The position numbers and the translations under genes are program-made. The notes under the pieces were generated by a model. The model saw only the letters and a list, made by a program, of their open reading frames with translations. It searched no databases and had not been told where the DNA came from. Shown one piece after another: positions 1-4,132 of a stretch of DNA of 5,175 bases (positions within the stretch are counted from its first letter, which is position 1; every line of letters begins with the position of its first letter). This DNA comes from JAZGDL01 sp036477795 (GTDB taxonomy: Bacteria; Planctomycetota; Phycisphaerae; UBA1845), in NCBI GenBank assembly GCA_036477795.1, contig JAZGDL010000169.1:1-5175 (forward strand). The letters run 5' to 3'.

Positions 1-1
1 G

Positions 2-583
2 TTTCACATTGAGTGCGGCATTAAGGATGGGGACACGGTTTCCAACGAGGGCTGGGTGCAGTTGATTCTAACGGACTACGCGGAGGACCCGGCTGGAACT
101 GTTAAGGTCAATATCGGCAAGACCACGGCTCTCTGTGCGGACGCCGACTTCCTGACGCCGGATCAATGGACCAGCAGCGGCGCCAACGCCCTGTATGTCA
201 CCGGCCTGGCGGTGTGTCCCAGTTTCGCTACTCTTGCGAACGGGGGGCCCATCTCCAGACCGACGGTGACGGCGCGCTGCGTGGACTGCGCCGGTCCCGA
301 CGCGACGCCGGCACAGCCTGCCGATCCCACGTGGGTTTACTGCGACTCCAGCGGCGACGGGCAGACCACGTTCTTCTCCGACCTGTTCAAGCAGTTCAGT
401 AACACTGCCGCCGCCGGCGCCCCGGCCTTTACGGGCCCCGATCCTGGGATCGAGGTGGACACGCAGGGAAACTGGAACGACGTGCCGGACCAGCAGGTCA
501 CGTTCTTCTCTGACATCTTCCAATGTTTCGGTGCCACCGCCGCGGGCGGGGGTACTACATGGACGGGGCCGACGTGTCCGTAG
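2..583 (+). CDS. Secreted-type protein with dockerin-like C-terminal repeats (5' truncated by window)
   Basis: The frame is open from base 2, with no stop before the window edge, so this is the last 193 residues of a longer protein; the in-frame GTG at 56 is probably internal. It is Cys-, Gly- and Asp-rich with no membrane segment, which fits an exported or surface protein. The C-terminus carries two copies of a 25-residue unit 44 residues apart: TTFFSDLFKQFSNTAAAG... (bases 365-439) and VTFFSDIFQCFGATAAGG... (497-571), both ending in TGP. Each follows an Asp-rich loop: DSSGDGQ before the first, NDVPDQQ before the second. The first loop resembles the calcium loop of dockerin/EF-hand repeats (DxNxDGx...D), with the final Asp one position late; the second lacks the DG pair. 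Such repeats are common in planctomycete exported proteins, where they may mediate surface attachment. The enzymatic or structural part lies upstream and cannot be seen. The family is not firmly recognised. Confidence 0.75.
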   Translation, partial: FHIECGIKDGDTVSNEGWVQLILTDYAEDPAGTVKVNIGKTTALCADADFLTPDQWTSSGANALYVTGLAVCPSFATLANGGPISRPTVTARCVDCAGPDATPAQPADPTWVYCDSSGDGQTTFFSDLFKQFSNTAAAGAPAFTGPDPGIEVDTQGNWNDVPDQQVTFFSDIFQCFGATAAGGGTTWTGPTCP

Positions 584-602
584 GGGAGGTTGAAGGTTAA
601 AA

Positions 603-647
603 GGTCGAAGGTCGAAGGTCGGGTTTTGGAACCTTTGACCTTTGACC
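603..647. repeat. Heptad-repeat hairpin, possible transcription stop after the first gene
   Basis: The left arm GGTCGAAGGTCGAAGGT (603-619) is built of 7-bp units and is preceded by related units from about 589. The right arm ACCTTTGACCTTTGACC (631-647) is also 7-bp periodic. They pair over 17 positions, 15 Watson-Crick plus G-T wobbles at 607/643 and 614/636, with an 11-nt loop. It starts 20 bp after the stop of the upstream gene. No T-run follows on the plus strand, whereas on the minus strand the hairpin is followed by TTTTAACC. An intrinsic terminator role for the plus-strand gene is therefore only possible; it may simply be a repeat. Confidence 0.6.
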
Positions 648-771
648 GTATCAAAGGGGTCAGGCTACTTTTTGTCGACGTGCGACACCGAACGGGCAGT
701 GCGTATCAAAGGGGTCAGCGTATCAAAGGGGTCAGGCTACTTTTTGTCGACGTGCGATACCGAACGGGTAG
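647..771 (+). repeat. Duplicated 53-bp repeat with a partial copy, RAYT-associated type
   Basis: Copy A (647-699) and copy B (719-771) start with CGTATCAAAGGGGTCAGG and continue GCTACTTTTTGTCGACG; they match at 51 of 53 positions, differing at 686/758 and 697/769. A 17-bp partial copy, CGTATCAAAGGGGTCAG, sits between them at 702-718 directly abutting copy B, so the 17-mer is tandem at 702-735. Each full copy contains GTCG-ACGTG-CGAC (674-686), a small hairpin whose last pair becomes G-T in copy B. AAAGGGGTCAGGCTACTTTT-type repeats are, from memory, frequent upstream of Y1/REP-associated transposase genes, and the array ends 9 bp before such a relic. The CTAC in each copy is GTAG on the other strand, the tetranucleotide typical of REPs; this may be coincidence. 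Confidence 0.8.
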
Positions 772-780
772 GGTGCAGGG

Positions 781-924
781 ATGCTTGTTCCTGTTCGCAT
801 ATCGGTGGCTGACCGCTGGTATCACGTATTGAATCCGCTTGCGGCGGACCGGACCTCGGTTTTCCATCACGAGGAGGAGTGCGACGCCTTCCTGCGTCTG
901 ATCGCCGATGCGCGCTATCGCTGA
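781..924 (+). pseudogene. Truncated REP-associated tyrosine transposase (RAYT / Y1_Tnp), N-terminal relic
   Basis: ATG at 781 opens a 47-codon frame ending at TGA 922-924. It reads MLVPVRISVADRWYHVLNPL, then AADRTSVFHHEEECDAFLRL and IADARYR. This matches the start of RAYT/TnpA_REP proteins, which typically run M.RPLRI......WYHV.NRG....VF.......FL.LL. In intact members the HUH motif (often within MPNHFHLL) and the catalytic Tyr follow in the next 100 or so residues; both are absent, and no frame after 924 restores them. The NRG triplet is NPL here. An AGGG lies immediately before the ATG, and the repeats at 647-771 end 9 bp upstream, as expected for an element end. It is very probably a decayed copy that cannot transpose. 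A short functional peptide cannot be excluded but nothing supports one. Confidence 0.7.
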
Positions 925-963
925 TGCGTTTGCAATGTAATCCGGGTGAACTGTGCCAGTTGT

Positions 964-1000
964 CGTCACCCACGAGGGTCGTCACCCACGAGGGGTGACG
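964..1000. repeat. Tandem 16-bp repeat ending in a perfect REP-like hairpin
   Basis: CGTCACCCACGAGGGT (964-979) is followed directly by CGTCACCCACGAGGGG (980-995). The second copy extends into a perfect hairpin: CGTCACCC (980-987), loop ACGAG (988-992), GGGTGACG (993-1000). The first copy can pair only partly because it is cut after GGGT by the second copy. It lies 40 bp after the RAYT relic and may be the remnant of the element's other end or an independent REP. Confidence 0.65.
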
Positions 1001-1124
1001 CTACACTGGAGCCACCGCGGACGACGTCGACCAGGCCGCAACGTCGGATGCGTCAATCTCCGATCCGACGAAACCGCTCCACATCGACAACACCGTGTAG
1101 GCCAAGGCTTTGCTGCAAGCTTGA
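999..1124 (+). pseudogene. Possible 3' relic of a protein-coding gene with an internal stop
   Basis: The frame starting at 999 reads RYTGATADDVDQAATSDASI, then SDPTKPLHIDNTV, a TAG at 1098-1100, and AKALLQA before TGA at 1122-1124. The composition (acidic, with mostly G or C in third codon positions) looks like real protein, and the sense continues across the TAG as if one codon had mutated. The PLHIDNT stretch resembles the tail of some P-loop kinases, where a PL.ID.T motif precedes the last helix, but this is a guess. There is no start codon; the frame is closed by TGA at 996-998 inside the hairpin repeat, as if that repeat had replaced the rest of the gene. Confidence 0.3.
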
Positions 1125-1149
1125 CGCGGGGCATTGGCCGCACTATTTT
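1121..1149 (+). promoter_or_regulatory. Sigma70-type promoter of the tRNA-Glu gene
   Basis: TTGACG (1121-1126, five of six matches to TTGACA) and TATTTT (1144-1149, four of six to TATAAT) are separated by exactly 17 bp. Transcription would start near 1156, giving a leader of about 40 nt before the tRNA at 1198. The leader contains the palindrome CCGGCGCCGG (1181-1190), which would be removed with 5' processing. Confidence 0.6.
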
Positions 1150-1197
1150 TTGCGGATGGTCTGACGACGGAAATGATCAGCCGGCGCCGGGCACGAC

Positions 1198-1270
1198 GCC
1201 CCCATCGTCTAGCGGTCTAGGATATCAGGTTCTCATCCTGAAGACACGGGTTCGAGTCCCGTTGGGGGTA
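1198..1270 (+). tRNA. tRNA-Glu (anticodon CTC)
   Basis: The 73-nt sequence folds into a full cloverleaf. The acceptor stem GCCCCCA (1198-1204) pairs with TGGGGGT (1263-1269), with a G-U pair at 1/72 and discriminator A1270. The D arm runs from GTCT to GGAT; the anticodon stem is TCAGG (1225-1229) with CCTGA (1237-1241). The loop TTCTCAT puts CTC at 1232-1234, reading GAG. The T arm is ACGGG-TTCGAGT-CCCGT (1246-1262). The variable loop is 4 nt. The 3' CCA is not encoded and must be added after transcription. The D-arm and T-loop sequences are typical of bacterial tRNA-Glu. It has its own promoter and probable terminator and is convergent with mqnD. Confidence 0.95.
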
Positions 1271-1279
1271 GTCAGCGGC

Positions 1280-1313
1280 GAGTCGCTGCCGGGAGATGAC
1301 AGCGGCTCCTTTT
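1280..1313 (+). terminator. Probable intrinsic terminator of the tRNA-Glu transcript
   Basis: GAGTCGCTG (1280-1288) pairs with CAGCGGCTC (1300-1308) over 9 bp, one pair being U-G, around an 11-nt loop. It is followed by C and TTTT (1310-1313). It begins 10 nt after the tRNA. The T-run is short, so efficiency is uncertain. An alternative smaller hairpin, CAGCG (1273-1277) with CGCTG (1284-1288), competes for the same bases. There is no T-run in the opposite direction, so it does not obviously serve mqnD. Confidence 0.5.
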
Positions 1314-1316
1314 GGA

Positions 1317-2177
1317 TCAGAGATGGTCGGCGGGGGCAACGAAATCGATCCGCTCCACCGCCGGCACCATGCCGATTTCGAACGCCCGCCGCAGCAGCTC
1401 GTGCACAGCCTGCCGCCCGCGCTCGCCGTAGTCCATGGTCCAATCGTTGACGTACATACCGACAAAGCGGTCAGCCAGTTTTTCATCCATGTCCCGCGCA
1501 AATTGCAGAGCGTATCGAATGGCCTGACTGCGGTGGGCCAGGCTGTAGGCGATGCTGTCCCTCAATATGCCGGTCACCTGCGCCATGGCATCGGTTCCCA
1601 GACTCCTCCGAATGCAGTTGCCCCCCAGCGGCAGCGGCAGCGAAGTCTCCTGCTGCCACCACCGCCCCAAATCGACCACGTTGTGCAACTTCCGGGACTG
1701 ATAGGTCAACTGACCTTCATGAATGATTAACCCGGCGTCGGCTTCGCCACGGGCCACCCCATCCAGAATCCGGTCAAACATCACCACCCGGTGTTTGAAC
1801 GCTCCCCTGCCCAGCAGCAGGTTCAAGATCAGAAAGGCCGTGGTCATTTCACCCGGAACCAGGATGGTCTTGTTTCTCAGTTGCTCGATCGTGCATGGCT
1901 CTGCCGCCACCACCAAAGGCCCGTAGCCGTCGCCCATGCTCGATCCGCAGGTAGTCAGCGCATATTTGTCCGCGACCAGGGGATAGGCGTGCATGCTGAT
2001 GGCGGTGATGTCCAGCTCGCCGCGGGTGGCGCGCTCATTCAACGTCTGAATGTCCTGTAGGACGTGCTGGAAACTCCATCCGTAGGTATCGATCAAGCCT
2101 CGGGCCAGCGCGTAAAACATAAACGCGTCATCGGGATCAGGGCTATGGCCGAGGGTCAGGGCCCGTGTGGTCGTCAT
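1317..2177 (-). CDS. mqnD: 1,4-dihydroxy-6-naphthoate synthase (MqnD family, futalosine menaquinone pathway)
   Basis: MqnD converts cyclic dehypoxanthine futalosine to 1,4-dihydroxy-6-naphthoate, the naphthoate precursor of menaquinone, in the cytoplasm. From the ATG at 2177 the protein is 286 residues, normal for the family, with a periplasmic-binding-protein-like fold and no signal peptide. Visible signatures are SPDPDDAFMFYAL (12-24), GELDITAISMHAYPLVADKY (54-73), GSSMGDGYGPLVVA (78-91), IIHEGQLTY (151-159) and LPLPLGGNCIRR. The His of IHEG (H153) corresponds to the catalytic base described for Thermus MqnD. SPDPDD is the variant of the commoner SPCPND seen in several lineages. A GTG at 2189 would add MSET; ATG 2177 is preferred because GTGAG lies 7 nt upstream and the N-terminus then has family length. 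The gene stands alone, convergent with tRNA-Glu and divergent from the FHA gene. The other mqn genes are not in the window. A related substrate-binding protein is the main alternative. Confidence 0.85.
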   Translation of the reverse strand: MTTTRALTLGHSPDPDDAFMFYALARGLIDTYGWSFQHVLQDIQTLNERATRGELDITAISMHAYPLVADKYALTTCGSSMGDGYGPLVVAAEPCTIEQLRNKTILVPGEMTTAFLILNLLLGRGAFKHRVVMFDRILDGVARGEADAGLIIHEGQLTYQSRKLHNVVDLGRWWQQETSLPLPLGGNCIRRSLGTDAMAQVTGILRDSIAYSLAHRSQAIRYALQFARDMDEKLADRFVGMYVNDWTMDYGERGRQAVHELLRRAFEIGMVPAVERIDFVAPADHL

Positions 2178-2225
2178 GGTTTCACTCACATGATATACTT
2201 ATCAGAAGGAACATTCGAGGGGGTT

Positions 2226-2328
2226 GGGTGGCCCATGTCCTTTGGACGTGGGGGACGCGATGATATACGCTCAGGTGAACCGCCCGACGATCATCGGCTC
2301 CCCCACCTCCAAAGGAGGTGGGCCACCC
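2226..2328. repeat. BIME-like pair of inverted REP hairpins in the divergent gap
   Basis: Arm 1 (2226-2263) and arm 2 (2291-2328) are 38-nt inverted copies with 33 Watson-Crick matches, one G-T and four mismatches, separated by a 27-nt spacer. Each arm is itself a palindrome. CCCATGTCC-TTT-GGACGTGGG (2232-2252) and CCCACCTCC-AAA-GGAGGTGGG (2302-2322) each form a 9-bp stem with a 3-nt loop, and both feet are flanked by GGGTGG/CCACCC-type sequence. Two facing REP hairpins with a short spacer is the layout called BIME in enterobacteria. It occupies most of the gap between mqnD and the FHA gene. Confidence 0.8.
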
Positions 2329-2331
2329 GCC

Positions 2332-2366
2332 CTGACCGCTGACTGCTGATGGCTGAACGCTCGCGG
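2332..2366 (+). repeat. Tandem heptads, CTGANNG
   Basis: Four consecutive 7-bp units, CTGACCG, CTGACTG, CTGATGG and CTGAACG (2332-2359), share five of seven positions; a weaker fifth, CTCGCGG, follows to 2366. The run begins 4 bp after the BIME-like repeat and ends 7 bp before the FHA gene start, so it lies where a ribosome binding site would be expected; no Shine-Dalgarno is visible. Confidence 0.55.
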
Positions 2367-2373
2367 TGTAATT

Positions 2374-4023
2374 ATGCGGATCCGAATCCGAGAAGGCAAC
2401 GCCCTGATTGAAACCAGGGAATTCGAGTCCCGGCGGATCACCATCGGCTCCGACGGCGGGTGCGACATCACACTCCCCGACCGCCGTGTGGAACCCATAC
2501 AGGTTACACTGATTCCTGATGCCGCAGGCGCCTGGCGAATCGAAACCGAAGCCGGCGACCACTTGACCCTGCTCAACAACCGGCCGGTGGGCGGTAGCGC
2601 CCCGGTCAAGCCCTCCGACGAGATCACTATCTATGAGTACACCCTGGTGTTGTACGAGTCTTCCGGCGAAAAGATAGCCGAAGCCGCGGTACCGACCACC
2701 ATGCTCTCCCAAGAAGCGTCCCGCCTGCGAGCGACTCCACTCCCCTCCGGCGCCTTGATCAGACACCACGGCGATGACCTGACCCTCACCGCCGACCATT
2801 GCACGCGGCTGGTCCAGCTATCGGGCGAATCACACCAGTGCCGCGACATACCCAAGCTGCTTGATTTGGCCCTGGCCTCTTTGCTCAGCGCCTTCGCCGG
2901 TCGGGTGGCCTACGTCGGTGCCCGTCGCCACAACTACGGTGCCTTGGAGTTTGTCTCCGGCCGAACCGCCGGCGGAAAAACAACCGCCGAACCGCCCTCC
3001 TTTGAGAACTTCGCGTATCGCTGCGCTGAATGCAACCAGCGGATTTGCATCCCCGAATCTCCGGAACCGGCGATAGGCTCGCTCATGGCCGTGCCCCTAT
3101 CCTGCTCGCGGGGAGCGCTCGGCATCCTCTACGTCGATCGTAGCAAAGACTCCCAGCCCTTTGAGTCGGCGGACTTGGACGCCCTGACCATGTCGGCGGC
3201 GATGATCGCCGGGCAGATCGAGCGTATCATCCTGTACCAGATTGAAACCGAGCAGGAGGTCCGCGACGGGCGATTGGAGTTCGTGCGCGAGATTCAAACC
3301 CGCATGGATCCCGCTACCGTACCGCAATGGGAGGGCTTCCAGCTGGCCGTCTATTGCAAACAGGGGCAGAGCCGTGGCGGTGACATCTACGACGTCATGG
3401 GCCTGCCCAACGGGCTGGCCGCCTTTTTGCTTGCCAACCTGTCGGGAGAGCCGACCCGCACCGCGCTGGCCATGGCGGAGGTGCGAGCCGCCTTTCGGGT
3501 TGCCGGGCTTCACGCCGACCCGCCGCACGTTTTTCTGCGTTCGATGAACTGGATGCTGTGCACCGACCGTGTGCCCTGCCAGATGCATGCTGCCATGATC
3601 GTGATGAATCCCAAGACAGGCACCTTCGAATACAGCACATGCGGTGGCATCGGGGCCCTGGTGGTGGACTCAGGCGGGGAGTCACGTGAGCTGGGCAGGG
3701 GAAAGGTGTCGCACGCGACACCGCTAAACGACGTGCCCCCGGCGGGACGCATATCGGGCTTTGCATACGGGCCCAACACGGACCGGCTGGTCGGCGGCGA
3801 GACGCTGGCGCTGTTCAGCTCGGGCTGCTGGGCGGTCTGTGATTCTTCGGGCCAGCCTTTGGGCGAGGAACGGCTGGTAGAGAGCATTCGGGACGGTTTC
3901 GGACAAAGTGCCGCCGTGGCCTTGGACGACCTTATCCAGGACCATGCCGCATACTTCCGTGACGGGCGGCAGCCGGACGACGTCACCATGCTGCTTTTTC
4001 ACAGAGTGGCTGCAACTCCTTAA
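2374..4023 (+). CDS. FHA-GAF-SpoIIE/PP2C-like signalling protein with degenerate active sites
   Basis: The protein has 549 residues and is predicted cytoplasmic, with no signal or membrane segment. Domain 1 (about 1-95) is FHA-like: RITIGSDGGCDITLPD then RRVEPIQVTL. Canonical FHA has GR and SxxH for phosphothreonine; here these are G25-S26 and E40..Q43, so phosphopeptide binding is doubtful. Domain 2 (about 150-290) is GAF-like, ending in PLSCSRGALGILYVDRSKDS, with a Cys cluster C217, C220, C225. Residues about 285-310 form a helical linker. Domain 3 (about 315-546) is a SpoIIE/RsbU-type phosphatase. GGDIYD (335-340) and DDV (535-537) are kept, but DxSGKG is N355-L-S-G-E-P and TDG is S482-S483-G484, so two of four metal-site Asp are missing. 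Intact relatives dephosphorylate anti-sigma antagonists. This one is probably a pseudophosphatase, sensor or scaffold. ATG 2374 has no clear Shine-Dalgarno. A 30-bp palindromic repeat lies within codons 442-452. Confidence 0.85.
   Translation: MRIRIREGNALIETREFESRRITIGSDGGCDITLPDRRVEPIQVTLIPDAAGAWRIETEAGDHLTLLNNRPVGGSAPVKPSDEITIYEYTLVLYESSGEKIAEAAVPTTMLSQEASRLRATPLPSGALIRHHGDDLTLTADHCTRLVQLSGESHQCRDIPKLLDLALASLLSAFAGRVAYVGARRHNYGALEFVSGRTAGGKTTAEPPSFENFAYRCAECNQRICIPESPEPAIGSLMAVPLSCSRGALGILYVDRSKDSQPFESADLDALTMSAAMIAGQIERIILYQIETEQEVRDGRLEFVREIQTRMDPATVPQWEGFQLAVYCKQGQSRGGDIYDVMGLPNGLAAFLLANLSGEPTRTALAMAEVRAAFRVAGLHADPPHVFLRSMNWMLCTDRVPCQMHAAMIVMNPKTGTFEYSTCGGIGALVVDSGGESRELGRGKVSHATPLNDVPPAGRISGFAYGPNTDRLVGGETLALFSSGCWAVCDSSGQPLGEERLVESIRDGFGQSAAVALDDLIQDHAAYFRDGRQPDDVTMLLFHRVAATP
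3698..3727 (+). repeat. 30-bp palindromic repeat, copy 1, inside the FHA-GAF-phosphatase gene
   Basis: GGGGAAA followed by the inverted repeat GGTGTCGCACGCGACACC (3705-3722) and GCTAA. The 30 bases are identical to 4276-4305 in the next gene. Here they are read as part of RGKVSHATPLN (residues 442-452), in a probable loop between beta strands of the phosphatase-like domain. As RNA or single-stranded DNA it can form a 7-bp stem with a CACG loop. Confidence 0.8.
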
Positions 4024-4032
4024 CCGATAACA

Positions 4033-4044
4033 GGTTACGTAACC
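4033..4044. promoter_or_regulatory. Perfect 12-bp palindrome, possible operator
   Basis: GGTTACGTAACC at 4033-4044 is a perfect inverted repeat 9 bp after the stop of the FHA gene and 89 bp before the start of the CAP lipoprotein gene. AACCG occurs both at 4022-4026 and at 4041-4045. Position just upstream of the candidate promoter would suit a dimeric regulator, but no known operator is recognised, and chance is possible. Confidence 0.3.
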
Positions 4045-4073
4045 GTTGCGCGGGGATTCTTGTTCCGCCACTC

Positions 4074-4103
4074 TTGACTCGTTATGCTGTTATAGAGAAG
4101 AAT
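4074..4103 (+). promoter_or_regulatory. Candidate promoter of the CAP lipoprotein gene
   Basis: TTGACT (4074-4079, five of six) is followed after 18 bp by AAGAAT (4098-4103, four of six). Alternatively TGTTATAGA (4088-4096) is an extended -10 without a good -35. Either would place the start of transcription between about 4103 and 4112, just upstream of the Shine-Dalgarno at 4120. Confidence 0.35.
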
Positions 4104-4119
4104 TGCTCGCCAGTGCTTT

Positions 4120-4124
4120 GGAGG
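4120..4124 (+). promoter_or_regulatory. Ribosome binding site that sets a TTG start
   Basis: GGAGG (4120-4124, within GGAGGAAGG) lies 8 nt before TTG 4133. It is by far the best Shine-Dalgarno in the region and decides the start of the lipoprotein gene, replacing the upstream TTG at 4046, which would add 29 residues before the signal peptide. Confidence 0.7.
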
Positions 4125-4132
4125 AAGGCCCC

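Larger units (their letters stand above)
584..1197. other. 614-bp intergenic region rich in repeats and gene relics
   Basis: No intact gene is supported here. In order it holds a heptad-based hairpin, a duplicated 53-bp repeat, a truncated RAYT transposase reading frame, a tandem/hairpin repeat, a possible 3' gene relic, an 8-bp inverted repeat (CGTCGGAT at 1042-1049 with ATCCGACG at 1063-1070), the tRNA promoter, and a perfect 10-bp palindrome CCGGCGCCGG at 1181-1190 in the tRNA 5' leader. It looks like a landing zone for small mobile sequences between a secreted-protein gene and the tRNA gene. Confidence 0.7.

Noticed and set aside
337..654. Minus-strand open frames opposite the first gene
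   Set aside because: They overlap a convincing plus-strand protein with internal repeats; their sequence is low-complexity and has no recognisable motif.
647..771. CRISPR array
   Set aside because: Only two full repeats and one fragment, repeat length 53 bp, and no regular unique spacers or cas genes.
590..832. Plus-strand 80-codon frame through the repeat array
   Set aside because: It translates the 53-bp repeats twice (IKGVRLLFVDVR) and overlaps the RAYT relic in another frame; it arises from the repeats.
1273..1288. CAGCG/CGCTG hairpin as tRNA terminator
   Set aside because: The stem is only 5 bp and is not followed by T residues; the overlapping 9-bp hairpin at 1280-1308 with TTTT is better.
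953..1450. 165-codon frame spanning the tRNA
   Set aside because: It runs through the tRNA gene, its terminator and the antisense of mqnD, so it cannot be a normal gene.
2191..2204. TGATA-TACT-TATCA inverted repeat near the mqnD start as operator
   Set aside because: The arms are only 5 bp and AT-rich, so chance occurrence is likely; TGATATAC recurs at 2261-2268 but without the inverted half.
2182..2799. Long minus-strand frame opposite the start of the FHA gene
   Set aside because: It contains the antisense of the BIME-like repeat and of a conserved FHA-type domain; no family resemblance.
3097..3588. Minus-strand frames opposite the phosphatase-like domain
   Set aside because: These are shadows of a GC-rich gene whose plus-strand product has recognisable domains.
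4046..4132. Upstream TTG start adding 29 residues to the CAP lipoprotein
   Set aside because: No Shine-Dalgarno is present there, it would overlap the candidate promoter, and it would push the signal peptide away from the N-terminus.
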